In this document: in pieces, positions 28,847-38,599 of the stretch
Position numbering within the stretch: position 1 is the first letter of the stretch
Layout of the letters: every line of letters begins with the position of its first letter
DNA from: BOKV01 sp041397525
GTDB lineage: Bacteria > Pseudomonadota > Alphaproteobacteria > Rhizobiales > Rhizobiaceae
Assembly: GCA_041397525.1 (NCBI GenBank)
Contig: JAWKWL010000001.1
Location: forward strand, 434,001 to 498,000
Length of the DNA stretch: 64,000 bases
Direction: 5' to 3'
Notes under the pieces: generated by a model
The model's input: the letters and a program-made list of their open reading frames with translations, nothing else
Database searches by the model: none
Told to the model about the DNA's origin: nothing
Made by a program: the position numbers and the translations under genes

Positions 28847-30679
28847 ATGCTGATACGATTTCGTGAATTCCTGAGGGATACCGGAGCGACCTATGGTCCG
28901 CTGTTCGCGATCTTGACTGTGCCGCTCTTCGGGACGGCAGCCGCCGCCGTTGAATATTCACGTCTTGTCGATGCCAAGTCGAACATCCAGAATGCGCTGG
29001 ATGCAGCTGCCCTTGCCACCGGCAAGGAATTGTCCGCAAGCTCCGACCGGGCCTATCTGGAGCAATATGCCCGCAACTTTTTCGATGCCAATCTCGACAA
29101 CAACATCAAGCCAGGTGATGTCAAGTTTCTGCTGGACTTCGGCACGAGCGCAACCGGGGGCAATACCGTAAAATTGTCCGCTGGCTACGATCAGAAGACG
29201 GTCATGGGCAAGTTCATCGGCGTCGAGGATTTCAACCTCGCAGTCTCCGCGACCGTTGCTGCGGGCAATCGCACAGTGGAAGTTGCCATCGTCATCGACA
29301 ATTCGGGTTCGATGGACAGCTATACCGGCTCAACATCGGACACCCGCATCGAGCGCGCAAAGCTGGCGGCAACTAACCTGATTACTGCCCTGCACTCCAC
29401 CGCAGCCCTTTCCAACAAGCCGGATCCGATCAAGATTTCGGTTGTACCCTTCGGCAGTTCGGTCAACATCGGCTCGCAATATCGAGGCGCACCATGGATG
29501 GACCGCTATGGCTGGTCATCGGTCCATCACGAGAATTTCGACTGGCTCGGCGCCGACACCCGCGGCGACCCATGGCCCAACTCCTTCAAGACCGGTGACG
29601 GATACAAGGGAGCAACAACCTTTACCGAAACACTCGGCCCCAACCCGACCGCTGACCAGCTCGCGATGTTCTCGGTTTACTCGCTCGGCACGACCCAATG
29701 GCTGTCGCGCTGGACCTTGTATGACAAGCTCGGCGTTGACTGGGCCGGTTGCGTCGAAATGCGTCCCTGGCCCTACAACGTTACTGATGACGCTCCCGAT
29801 GAACTTGTTCCCGATACGCTGATCGTACCAATGTTCGCACCCGACGAGCCGGATTATGTCCACAAGAAGGAAGATCGCGACTACAGGAACAGCTATCTGA
29901 ATGACTATCGCAGACCCGGTCCCGATTACCCGTTGACCAGCTACACATCGCAAAACTTCACCCGGCAATTGTGGCGCCAGTCATGGACCGCGAAATACAA
30001 TGTCGATGCGCCCTGGACGAAATCCGAAGCCAGGACCAGTACGCGCTACCAGATGGGCAGGACACGCAGTCGCGACTTCGGTGACTGGGGCCCGAACCAG
30101 GGCTGCACCACCGACCCGATCCAGGTACTGACCAATGACAAGCAGACTGCCATTGATGCGGTCGACGGCATGGATGCCGGTGGCTACACCAATGTGCAGG
30201 CAGGTCTTGTCTGGGGCTGGCGCACACTCTCGCCAGGAGAACCGTTCACCGGCGGACGAGGCTATGATGTCCCGGAAAACGACAAATACATCATCCTGCT
30301 GACGGACGGGAACAACACCTATCCGAGCCAGTCGACCTGGAACGAGACCGAATATTATCCATGGGGCTATGGCAAGGAAGAGCGTGTCATGGGTGGACTG
30401 ACCACCTGGCAGTCAAATGTCGGCGCGATGAACATCCACACCGAGCAGGCCTGCGACAACATCAAGGCGATTGTCGATGCAGATGGCGAAGCTGCCTACA
30501 AGATTTTCACCATTGCCTATGACGTGCCGAACGGTTCATCGGTCAAGGACCTGCTATACAGCTGTGCATCGAGCAATTCCGCAGGCACCAAATACTATTA
30601 CGACGTTTCCGGCGACGCGATTGCCAGCGCCATGCAGGCAATCGGCAACGAGATTTCCGATCTGCGCATATCCGAATAG
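28847..30679 (+). CDS. TadG-like protein with von Willebrand factor A domain
   Basis: This predicted exported protein of 610 residues has a TadE/TadG-type N-terminus (hydrophobic helix about 16-36, then AKSNIQNALDAAALATGKEL). A vWA domain starts around 144, with the metal-ion MIDAS motif DNSGSM at 151-156 and the second motif around the ITALHSTAALSN region. The domain is interrupted by a long insertion (about 200-400) rich in Trp, Tyr and Asp, and the last third resumes the vWA fold (YIILLTDGNNTYPSQS). Such proteins are frequent in alphaproteobacteria, often near pilus loci; none is seen here. It follows a 298-bp gap after the ClC gene with no feature I recognise. Confidence 0.85.
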   Translation: MLIRFREFLRDTGATYGPLFAILTVPLFGTAAAAVEYSRLVDAKSNIQNALDAAALATGKELSASSDRAYLEQYARNFFDANLDNNIKPGDVKFLLDFGTSATGGNTVKLSAGYDQKTVMGKFIGVEDFNLAVSATVAAGNRTVEVAIVIDNSGSMDSYTGSTSDTRIERAKLAATNLITALHSTAALSNKPDPIKISVVPFGSSVNIGSQYRGAPWMDRYGWSSVHHENFDWLGADTRGDPWPNSFKTGDGYKGATTFTETLGPNPTADQLAMFSVYSLGTTQWLSRWTLYDKLGVDWAGCVEMRPWPYNVTDDAPDELVPDTLIVPMFAPDEPDYVHKKEDRDYRNSYLNDYRRPGPDYPLTSYTSQNFTRQLWRQSWTAKYNVDAPWTKSEARTSTRYQMGRTRSRDFGDWGPNQGCTTDPIQVLTNDKQTAIDAVDGMDAGGYTNVQAGLVWGWRTLSPGEPFTGGRGYDVPENDKYIILLTDGNNTYPSQSTWNETEYYPWGYGKEERVMGGLTTWQSNVGAMNIHTEQACDNIKAIVDADGEAAYKIFTIAYDVPNGSSVKDLLYSCASSNSAGTKYYYDVSGDAIASAMQAIGNEISDLRISE

Positions 30680-30719
30680 GTCGTAGCGGCTCAGCTGGCC
30701 ATTTGGCACTATCCGGCGA

Positions 30720-31118
30720 TCATCCTGTCTTTCCCGGCGTCAGCCTGGTGATAAGCCAGGCCGCTACAAATGCCTCAAGCAGGCTGAGCGGAATTGCATA
30801 AGGAATGATTTCCAGGGGAAGCACGCCGAGATTGAAGGTGACGACCCACATCAGCACAAAGCCGACCAACCACGCCAGCAGCGCCCCGGACACCAGATCG
30901 AAACGCATCAGGATTGTCCTGATGGCGATGGCAAACAACAGTGCCCACAGCCCCCAGATCATTCCATTGACTGGTGCAGAAGGAAATTCAAGTCCCAGCT
31001 TCGCATAGTGACCGGCCCAGAACTCTTTCAGCCAGAATTCGTTTCGGAAGAACTCGGACACGGAAATCCAGATCGTTGCCGCAAGCACAGGCGCCACCGC
31101 TCCCCGAAATATCGCCAT
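30720..31118 (-). CDS. Hypothetical four-helix membrane protein
   Basis: This 132-residue protein has about four hydrophobic helices (5-22, 49-66, 73-95 and 103-125), with GAVAPVLAATIWISVSEFFR at the N-terminus. The ATG at 31118 has GGGAA upstream; a longer in-frame form adds 38 residues of unlikely composition. I do not recognise a named family. It is convergent with the vWA gene. Confidence 0.7.
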   Translation of the reverse strand: MAIFRGAVAPVLAATIWISVSEFFRNEFWLKEFWAGHYAKLGLEFPSAPVNGMIWGLWALLFAIAIRTILMRFDLVSGALLAWLVGFVLMWVVTFNLGVLPLEIIPYAIPLSLLEAFVAAWLITRLTPGKTG

Positions 31119-31295
31119 TCCATCATTCCCTTTCAATTTCCGCCTGCCCTGCCCCCGTGTCGCCGGCAACAGCTTGCCTTGCCGTGCCATCCCGCGAAGC
31201 GGCAGGATGCTCGAAAACCGTGTGCACGGCAAGCGCTGTTCATCTGCGATGGCGTGACCTGTAGACTCCCCAAGCTGGCTCTTCCAGCTGGATCA

Positions 31296-32180
31296 TCAAG
31301 CGAGCTTTTCCTTGAAAAAGGCGATGGTCCTTTTCCAGGCAAGATCGGCGGCCTCCTTGTTGTAGCGCGCCTCGGACGTGTCGTTATTGAAGGCATGATT
31401 GACACCATCATACACGTGAATGGTGAAATCCTTGCCCGCCGCTGAAAGTGCCGCCTTGTATGCGTTAATGCCTGCATTGATGCGGTCATCGAGCCCGGCA
31501 TAGTGCAACAGCATTGCTGCCTGGATTTTCGCTGCATCGTCTGCTGAAGGCTGGCGCCCGTAATAGGCGACACCAGCGCTCAGGTCGGCAGAATGCACCG
31601 CGAGCTGGTTCACCAGCCCCCCACCCCAGCAAAAACCAACTGCTCCCACCTTGCCATTGGTCCTGTTCAGACCCTCGAGATAGGCAACAGCAGCACCAGC
31701 GTCTTCGGTGGTTTGCGCACCATCAAGCTCGCCAATCATGCCACGCGCCTTGTCTTCGTCAGCCGGAGTACCGCCGGATATCGACAGAAAGTCCGGCGCT
31801 ATCGCGTGAAATCCTTCCAACGCCATCCGTCGGGCAACATCCTCGATATGCGCGTTGAGACCGCGGTTTTCATGAATCACGATAACCGCGGGAAGCCGGG
31901 CATCGGAACTGGCTGGCCGCGCATAGTAAGCACCAACTTCCCCCATCGCTCCCTCAAACGCAGTCTTGCCGGTCTCCAGTCGTGTATCATCGGGAGCAAT
32001 GATCGCAGCTGCAGCAGAACTTGCAGCCAGCATCGGCGCGATGGCAGCCGCGGCAGTGGCTGATCCCGCAAGCTGGCGCAGCCGTTCCATGAAACGACGA
32101 CGGTCCAGCGTCAGATGCGTATATTCGTCATAGGCATCGATCATGGCCTGGGTGATGGCAGGGCGGCGATTGTCACTCAT
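31296..32180 (-). CDS. Dienelactone hydrolase family protein with Tat-like signal
   Basis: This alpha/beta-hydrolase of 294 residues has the dienelactone hydrolase nucleophile in GFCWGG (Cys184), the acid in GLDDRI and the histidine in GVNHAF; HENRG at 103-107 is also typical. The N-terminus carries DRRRFMERL (26-34) before a hydrophobic Ala-rich stretch, a twin-arginine-like export signal, so it may act in the periplasm. The start at 32180 has GGGGA upstream. Its substrate is unknown; carboxymethylenebutenolidase activity is the family's reference reaction. Confidence 0.88.
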   Translation of the reverse strand: MSDNRRPAITQAMIDAYDEYTHLTLDRRRFMERLRQLAGSATAAAAIAPMLAASSAAAAIIAPDDTRLETGKTAFEGAMGEVGAYYARPASSDARLPAVIVIHENRGLNAHIEDVARRMALEGFHAIAPDFLSISGGTPADEDKARGMIGELDGAQTTEDAGAAVAYLEGLNRTNGKVGAVGFCWGGGLVNQLAVHSADLSAGVAYYGRQPSADDAAKIQAAMLLHYAGLDDRINAGINAYKAALSAAGKDFTIHVYDGVNHAFNNDTSEARYNKEAADLAWKRTIAFFKEKLA

Positions 32181-32270
32181 TTTTCGGATCCCCTGTAAAA
32201 ACAAGATTTCGCAGTGACGGGATAATGCGACAACATCGCGACCGTTCCAATAAACTTCGTGTGACCGCTG

Positions 32271-33314
32271 TTACATCGGGACGGGATATTGCCTGTATAC
32301 CTCGCCTATATCCTCAAGCACCTCTGTACCGAGTTCCAATTCCACTGCATCAATATTGGTTTTCAACTGGTCCATGTCAGTCGCACCGATGATTGCCGCC
32401 GTCATGAACGGACGCGTCAGGCAGAAGGCAATGGCCATCTGGGCGAGGTTGAGCCTGTGTTTTCTGGCAACAGCATCATATCCGGCAAGCGCTGCTTGCG
32501 ACTGCGGGTTCGAGCGTCCGTTCAGATCCGGCTGCATCGACATGCGAGTACCGACTGGAACTGTCCCGCCAAGATATTTGCCGGACAACAGTCCTGCTGC
32601 AAGCGGAGAGAACGCAAGCAGGCCAACATCCTCGTGATGGCTCAACTCGGCAAAGTCCGTGTCGAATATCCGGTGCAAAAGGCTGTATTCGTTTTGGATG
32701 GTTGCAACGCGCGGCAAGCCGGCTTCGGCTGCGATGCGAAGATATTGTGCAGTTCCCCAAACGGTTTCATTGGAAAGACCGAAGGCCCGGATCTTGCCTT
32801 CGCGCACAAGCGCGCCCGCCGTTTCGAGAATGTCGTGAAAATTGTCCAGAGCCTTGCCGGTATCCTGCCCTGACGGGTCATATTTCCAGGTCTGGCGAAA
32901 ATGGTAGGAGCCGCGATTGCCCCAGTGCAACTGGTAAAGATCGACATGATCGGTTTGCAGCCGCCGCAGGCTGCCTTCCAGCGCCTCCCGCATTGACGCA
33001 CCCGAAGCAGGTGCGCCATGCCGGATATCCTTGTTGCCGCCGCCTGTGACCTTGGTCGCCAGTACCACTTCTGCCCGCCTGCCGGACTTTGCAATCCAGG
33101 TTCCGATGAATTCCTCGGTGCGCCCGGTGGTTTCTGCAAGGCGTGGCGTTGTCGGATACATCTCCGCCGTATCCCAGAAGTTGACACCGCGTTCGAGCGC
33201 ATAATCCATATGGCGATGTGCTTCGGCTTCGCTGTTCTGTGATCCCCAGGTCATGGTGCCAAGGCAAATCTGGCTTACATTGATGCCGGTGCGGCCAAGG
33301 GATCTGGTTTTCAT
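32271..33314 (-). CDS. Aldo/keto reductase (Tas-like)
   Basis: This NADPH-dependent oxidoreductase of 347 residues resembles E. coli Tas and YghZ-type proteins. The catalytic residues Asp48, Tyr53, Lys88 and His130 are present in DTAEMY, LATKVTGG and LYQLHWG. The C-terminal cofactor segment includes FMTAAIIGATDMDQLKTN. It lies upstream of the dienelactone hydrolase on the same strand, but the 90-bp gap leaves operon membership open. Confidence 0.92.
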   Translation of the reverse strand: MKTRSLGRTGINVSQICLGTMTWGSQNSEAEAHRHMDYALERGVNFWDTAEMYPTTPRLAETTGRTEEFIGTWIAKSGRRAEVVLATKVTGGGNKDIRHGAPASGASMREALEGSLRRLQTDHVDLYQLHWGNRGSYHFRQTWKYDPSGQDTGKALDNFHDILETAGALVREGKIRAFGLSNETVWGTAQYLRIAAEAGLPRVATIQNEYSLLHRIFDTDFAELSHHEDVGLLAFSPLAAGLLSGKYLGGTVPVGTRMSMQPDLNGRSNPQSQAALAGYDAVARKHRLNLAQMAIAFCLTRPFMTAAIIGATDMDQLKTNIDAVELELGTEVLEDIGEVYRQYPVPM

Positions 33315-33354
33315 GTTCTGCTTTCCGGGTAATTGGTGACTGCCAAAGCACGCC

Positions 33355-34035
33355 TCACTCGCTGCTGCGCTGCAGGCAGTAGTCGGTCAACATCCTCTCA
33401 TGGTGCCACTCGGCAGCCATGGGAACATTTGCGTATTCGTGAAAGCATGGCGTTCCAAGCGTGAAATGCAGTAGTTTGGCATCCTGGTTTTCCCCGAATT
33501 CGTCCGGCAACCAGTTCCACTCAATGGGCAATTCGCCGATCAGATTGTCGTCAAGCCAGGTGAACCGGTGCAGGGTTGCTCCAGTCCCGTTGGCCACGAA
33601 TTCCGGTGTCACAACTCTGTTGGCCGGGTGTTCGCAATTCCACAACACAACGCTTGACCAGTTCTTGCGCGGATAGTCCTGGTTGACCGAACCAAGATAT
33701 TTGGATTGCGTCTTGGTCTTGTAGTCATGGTGCACGCACATCACAGCCTTGCTGTCATCACGCAAGGCCCACAACTTGGCGATGTCGTCCCTCAAGATCA
33801 TGTCGCCGTCAATAAACAGTGCCCAGCCCTTGTATTCCATCAGGTGCGGGATCAGGAACCGCGTGTAGATGAAGTGATTGGAACCGTCTGAGTGTTTTTC
33901 CTCATAGGTTTTCAAATTGCCCAGATGCAGCGGGGTTATGCTGACCACGTCGCTGGACTGGCGGATGATGCTGTTGGAGCATACGTGATACGCTGTTGCC
34001 TCACGCGTGTCGAAACCGATGAAAACCCTGATCAT
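33355..34035 (-). CDS. GT-A type glycosyltransferase
   Basis: This 226-residue protein begins MIRVFIGFDTREATAYHVCS and has a DGD metal/nucleotide motif in LFIDGDMIL (76-78), the DxD signature of GT-A glycosyltransferases, similar to family 8 enzymes. AGGGA lies eight bases before the ATG at 34035; an ATG six bases earlier is an alternative. It is divergent from the GT-B-like protein at 34201. The acceptor is unknown; cell-surface polysaccharide or lipid-linked sugar synthesis is inferred. Confidence 0.75.
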   Translation of the reverse strand: MIRVFIGFDTREATAYHVCSNSIIRQSSDVVSITPLHLGNLKTYEEKHSDGSNHFIYTRFLIPHLMEYKGWALFIDGDMILRDDIAKLWALRDDSKAVMCVHHDYKTKTQSKYLGSVNQDYPRKNWSSVVLWNCEHPANRVVTPEFVANGTGATLHRFTWLDDNLIGELPIEWNWLPDEFGENQDAKLLHFTLGTPCFHEYANVPMAAEWHHERMLTDYCLQRSSE

Positions 34036-34200
34036 AGCCATATCCCTGATGTTTTGAATGCCCTTCCAATTGCCTGCCGACACCTTGATGTCAAGCCTAG
34101 CCTCCCGGGTGGCTTGCATAGCTGGCCCCACTGCGGGATACAGGCATGATGGCCAAACATTTGCCTCCATCAGACAGATTGAACACCAGCCCCGGTTTAT

Positions 34201-35955
34201 TTGATGAAATCCGATAGCCTGCCCAATCTGCTTTTCGTGACCAGCCGGAGCCAGGTCTCAAGACTCAGGACCTTGCATTTGGCCAACCCCGGACTTGGCT
34301 TCGTCGCCGGTTCAAAATCGCTGGAAAGAGCGATCAGCGAAACTGGCTTGAAATACATTTCATCCGACGGAGGCTTCCCGGAATCCCGGCAGCGCGAGGC
34401 ACTCGATTCGATCACGGCGCTGATCCGCACAATTTCAACAATGCTGGCCGAATTCGGCGTCCGTGAAAGCTGGCGCCATTTGGTCGAACGCGAACTGCTT
34501 CAGCAACTGTCCGCCCATCAGCGCTTTGTCCTTGTAGCCATGCGCGAAAACGCCGATGGCATGCGCCTGATCAACGGAGAACTGGCAAGTCTTGAGGCCG
34601 GTTTCGGCCGACCCGGCGCATCTGAGCCGAAAGTTGTTTCGGGTTCACCCACCCTCTCCTCCCCGCCGTTCCTGCCGGTACTCAACCCGTTTTCAAGGCC
34701 ATATGTACTGGACATGCGGGCCAACAATGCCCGCACCGATCCGCAGCCGGACTGGCCGCGATTTCTGCGCATGACCCTGTCGGCGCGAAACCGGTTCCAT
34801 ACGGTCAGCCAGAACACACAGCAGGCTGTCCGTTCGTTTTATCAGCGTCACAAGGCATCACGGATCAAGCTCTTGCCGCTTGCACCCCATGTCGATGAAC
34901 GCCTTGCCACCGCAATCGGCAATATTTCAATCAACTGCGAGCATCTTTCCCTGTCGCAATCGGCTCTACGAAGTTTCGTTCTTCACCTGTTGGCAGAGCT
35001 CACCGCCAGCAAGGCCACGGTGGACGGTTTCCTGAACCGCTTTGGCCAGAACCTGAAACTGGTTGTCCTGGATTCGCCAGCCAATCCGCTGGAAGTGGCG
35101 CTGGCCCACGCCTGTCTTGAGCGTGGCATTGAAACGGTCGAGGAAAGCCATGGCTGCATGGTTATTCATGGCGGTGAATTGCGCGAGCGGGCCAGCGCCA
35201 TCATGGCATCAAGCGGAAACAACTGGACCACTGATGTCAGAACCATCGTGCCCAGATCCCCGGTTCAAGCTATTCGTGCACCCGAAAACTGCCGGATAGT
35301 GCCGGTCAACCGGGTAAAGCCGCAATCGGGCCCGTCGGACCAGAACAAACCGTTCAGGATATTGCTGGCCCCCAATTTCTTTCCCTGGCACATGGCAATT
35401 CCTGCCCTCACCGCAACGTGCCACGAAACCCTTGATGTAGCCAAATTCCTCGCTGGCATTGTCGCCCGAAGGCAGGACTGGCAACTCGATATGCGTATCA
35501 AGGTGACAACTGCAGACACACCGGGTGCTGTCTCCCCGCAGCTAGACCGGGGCTTGTTGCCCTATCATGTTGATCCGTTGGCCGATATGGGAAGCAATAT
35601 CCGCAATGCCAGCGCAGACTCCTATTCCAGATCCCTTGAAGAGGCTGACCTTGTGGTAAGCGAAGGCGTTACGTCAGTCATGATAGAAGCGCTGGAATAC
35701 AGGACGCCCGTTTTGCTGCTCAACCGCTCGAAAGAAAGAATTCCGTCCATGCCGGCCGCACGGCTGGCCGACATGGCAGGCGTCGAAAGACGGTTTGCGG
35801 TATATGCATCAAGCACAGAAGAAGATTGTGAAGCCATTCTCCAGGCAATTTCCCGACTTCACAAAGGGCGACCTCTGCGCGATGACGAGATCGGCGAATT
35901 TTGCTGGCTGGGAGAGACGGCCCTTGATGGGCATTACCTTCAATATCTGTTGTGA
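34201..35955 (+). CDS. Possible GT-B fold transferase, unknown family
   Basis: This 584-residue protein has no membrane segment. The C-terminal third has the nucleotide-sugar pattern of GT-B glycosyltransferases: ADLVVSEGVTSVMIEALEYR followed by TPVLLLNRS. The same region contains LPYHVDPLADMGSNIRNA. The N-terminal half is unfamiliar. Translation could start at the TTG at 34201 or the ATG at 34204. It is divergent from the GT-A gene and 50 bp upstream of uvrD on the same strand. I would call it an uncharacterised glycan-related protein. Confidence 0.6.
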   Translation: MMKSDSLPNLLFVTSRSQVSRLRTLHLANPGLGFVAGSKSLERAISETGLKYISSDGGFPESRQREALDSITALIRTISTMLAEFGVRESWRHLVERELLQQLSAHQRFVLVAMRENADGMRLINGELASLEAGFGRPGASEPKVVSGSPTLSSPPFLPVLNPFSRPYVLDMRANNARTDPQPDWPRFLRMTLSARNRFHTVSQNTQQAVRSFYQRHKASRIKLLPLAPHVDERLATAIGNISINCEHLSLSQSALRSFVLHLLAELTASKATVDGFLNRFGQNLKLVVLDSPANPLEVALAHACLERGIETVEESHGCMVIHGGELRERASAIMASSGNNWTTDVRTIVPRSPVQAIRAPENCRIVPVNRVKPQSGPSDQNKPFRILLAPNFFPWHMAIPALTATCHETLDVAKFLAGIVARRQDWQLDMRIKVTTADTPGAVSPQLDRGLLPYHVDPLADMGSNIRNASADSYSRSLEEADLVVSEGVTSVMIEALEYRTPVLLLNRSKERIPSMPAARLADMAGVERRFAVYASSTEEDCEAILQAISRLHKGRPLRDDEIGEFCWLGETALDGHYLQYLL

Positions 35956-36005
35956 CATCGTCCCGCAAAGCTTCCAATTCGCGCCGGAATCACTAAATTC
36001 AGCGG

Positions 36006-38516
36006 ATGAACAACCCACATTCCGAATCACCCGCCAGCTCCGGCGGGATTGCCGCGCGCGCCCTGGCTGCCAAGTCCGGTGGCGCAGCGCAGCCATGGCT
36101 GCAAGGGCTCAATCCCGAGCAGCATGAGGCAATCGTAACGACAGAAGGCCCCTTGCTGGTATTGGCGGGCGCAGGCACAGGCAAGACCCGCGTGCTCACC
36201 TCGCGCATTGCCCATATCCTTGCCTCCGGCCTTGCCTGGCCATCGCAAATCCTTGCTGTAACCTTCACCAACAAGGCATCGCGCGAGATGAAGGAGCGCA
36301 TCGGGCGCTATGTCGGTGAGCAGGTCGAGGGCATGCCCTGGCTTGGTACATTCCACTCGATTGGTGTCAAACTGCTGCGCCGCCACGCTGAACTTGTCGG
36401 GCTGAAATCGAATTTCACGATCCTTGATACCGATGACCAGATACGGTTGCTCAAGCAGATCATCCGCGCCGAGGGCATTGACGACAAGCGATGGCCGGCG
36501 CGCCAATTGGCAGGCATGATCGATGGCTGGAAGAACAAGGGACTTTCGCCTGACAAGATACCCGAAGGCGACGCCCGCGCCTTCGCCAATGGCAAGGGCC
36601 GTGAACTCTACCAGCTCTATCAGGACCGGCTGAAAACACTCAATGCGGTGGATTTCGGCGACCTGCTGACAGAGTCAATCCGGCTGTTCCGCGAAAATCC
36701 CGACGTGCTGGCCGACTACCAGCAGCGCTTCAAATATATCCTGGTCGACGAATACCAGGACACGAACGTCGCACAATATATGTGGCTGCGGCTTCTGGCC
36801 CAGCGCAAATCGCACGTTGAGCGCAGCGAAGCGCAAGATTTGCGCCAGCAAACACCCAAATCACACGTTGAGCGCAGCGAAGCGCAAGATTTGCGCCCGG
36901 TCAACAAACAACAATCCCTGCCGAACATCTGCTGCGTCGGCGATGATGACCAGTCGATCTACGGTTGGCGCGGCGCGGAAGTGGACAACATCCTGCGTTT
37001 CGAGAAGGATTTTCCCGGCGCCAGGGTCATAAGGCTCGAGCGCAACTACCGTTCGACCGGGCACATTCTGGGTGTCGCGGCGCATCTGATCTCGCGCAAC
37101 GAGGACCGCCTCGGCAAGACGCTGTTCACCGAGACACCCAACCCGGACGATCCCCGGGTTCGCGTCTGCGCCTGGTGGGATTCTGAAGAGGAAGCGCGCG
37201 GCATCGGCGAGGAAATCGAGCAGTTGCAACGCCAGGGCCATGCGCTCAACGACATGGCCATCCTTGTGCGCGCCTCCTTCCAGATGCGCGAATTCGAGGA
37301 CCGTTTCGTCACGCTTGGCCTTAACTACCGTGTGATCGGCGGCCCGCGTTTCTATGAGCGGCTCGAAATCCGCGACGCGATGGCCTATTTCCGCATCGTG
37401 TGCCAGCCCGCCGATGACCTTGCATTCGAGCGCATCATCAACACGCCCAAACGCGGCGTAGGCGACGCGACGCTGCGCTTCATCCACGACACCGCCCGCG
37501 CCAACAACATTCCGCTGTTGCAGGCCGCCACCGAACTTGTGGATACCGAGGAACTGAAGCCAAAACTGCGCGCTACTCTCAAGCACCTGACTGCCGATAT
37601 CGAGCGCTGGGCCGGCCTGATTGACGCCATGCCGCACAATGAGCTCGCAGAACAGATACTCGACGAATCCGGCTATACAGAGATGTGGCAGAACGATCGT
37701 TCGGCGGAGGCTCCCGGCAGGCTTGAAAACCTCAAGGAACTGGTGCGTTCCATGGAGGAGTTCGAAAACCTGCGCGGTTTCCTTGAGCATGTCAGCCTGG
37801 TGATGGACACCGACAATAATGCCGATCTTGACGCTGTGTCGCTGATGACGCTGCATTCGGCCAAAGGCCTGGAGTTTGACACCGTCTTCCTGCCTGGCTG
37901 GGAGGAAGGCCTGTTTCCGCATCAGCGTGCGCTTGACGAAGGCGGGCGGTCAGGCCTCGAGGAAGAGCGTCGACTTGCCTATGTCGGCATCACCCGCGCG
38001 CGGCGCAACTGCACCATCGCCTTCGTCTCCAACCGGCGCATTCACGGGATGTGGCAATCGACCATGCCCTCGCGCTTTGTCGATGAACTGGAAGCGCCCA
38101 ACACACCGCCCGCCCAATCGCATGTCGAGATCGCCGAGACCGGCTCCAGCTATGGCGGATATGGCGCACGCTCGGTGGGCGGCGCCTATGGCGCGTCGCG
38201 CTTCGACACGACCGACCCGTTCAAGAACGCCTATTCAACGCCCGGCTGGCAGCGCGCGCAGCAAAGGAACCCGGACGCCGCCCGCTCCAATTGGGGCACA
38301 CGCTCCGGCCCAACTACCCGAAACCATACAATCGAGGGCGAACTGGTTGCATCCTCGATCAACAATCCGTCTTCGGATTTCAATATCGGCGACCGGGTTT
38401 TTCACCTCAAATTCGGCTATGGCCAGATTGCCGTGATCGACGGCAACAAGCTGACCATTGACTTCGACAAGGCCGGCCAGAAACGCGTGCTCGACAGTTT
38501 TGTCGAAGGGGTGTGA
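36006..38516 (+). CDS. uvrD: UvrD/PcrA-family DNA helicase with repeat insertion
   Basis: This superfamily 1A 3'-5' helicase functions in nucleotide-excision and mismatch repair. The 836 residues contain the Walker A motif GAGTGKT (55-61), motif II DEYQDT (248-253), motif III GDDDQSIYGWRGAE (from 312), motif IV RLERNYRST, motif V TLHSAKGLEF and motif VI GITRARR. Between motifs II and III, where close relatives have a short loop, residues 268-297 hold two copies of KSHVERSEAQDLR, a palindromic repeat inserted in frame. The C-terminus ends in a Tudor-like PcrA tail (VFHLKFGYGQIAVIDGNKLT). The frame is intact, so the protein is probably functional. Confidence 0.96.
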   Translation: MNNPHSESPASSGGIAARALAAKSGGAAQPWLQGLNPEQHEAIVTTEGPLLVLAGAGTGKTRVLTSRIAHILASGLAWPSQILAVTFTNKASREMKERIGRYVGEQVEGMPWLGTFHSIGVKLLRRHAELVGLKSNFTILDTDDQIRLLKQIIRAEGIDDKRWPARQLAGMIDGWKNKGLSPDKIPEGDARAFANGKGRELYQLYQDRLKTLNAVDFGDLLTESIRLFRENPDVLADYQQRFKYILVDEYQDTNVAQYMWLRLLAQRKSHVERSEAQDLRQQTPKSHVERSEAQDLRPVNKQQSLPNICCVGDDDQSIYGWRGAEVDNILRFEKDFPGARVIRLERNYRSTGHILGVAAHLISRNEDRLGKTLFTETPNPDDPRVRVCAWWDSEEEARGIGEEIEQLQRQGHALNDMAILVRASFQMREFEDRFVTLGLNYRVIGGPRFYERLEIRDAMAYFRIVCQPADDLAFERIINTPKRGVGDATLRFIHDTARANNIPLLQAATELVDTEELKPKLRATLKHLTADIERWAGLIDAMPHNELAEQILDESGYTEMWQNDRSAEAPGRLENLKELVRSMEEFENLRGFLEHVSLVMDTDNNADLDAVSLMTLHSAKGLEFDTVFLPGWEEGLFPHQRALDEGGRSGLEEERRLAYVGITRARRNCTIAFVSNRRIHGMWQSTMPSRFVDELEAPNTPPAQSHVEIAETGSSYGGYGARSVGGAYGASRFDTTDPFKNAYSTPGWQRAQQRNPDAARSNWGTRSGPTTRNHTIEGELVASSINNPSSDFNIGDRVFHLKFGYGQIAVIDGNKLTIDFDKAGQKRVLDSFVEGV
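36807..36896 (+). repeat. Two copies of a 39-bp palindromic repeat inside uvrD
   Basis: Copies at 36807-36845 and 36858-36896 differ at one base. Each contains the inverted repeat GCGCAA-gat-TTGCGC, and each is read in frame as KSHVERSEAQDLR; the period is 51 bp (17 codons). I did not notice another copy in this window. Confidence 0.9.
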
Positions 38517-38599
38517 AACAGTGAAGGATCATGCCTGACTGCGGGCATTGCTCCTGCGGGTTTCGAATTTGGGGGATCCACCGTTGTCGGCAGCATTCA

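Noticed and set aside
36006..38516. Frameshift or misassembly in uvrD
   Set aside because: The frame is continuous through both repeat copies and all helicase motifs are present, so the insert is real in-frame sequence.
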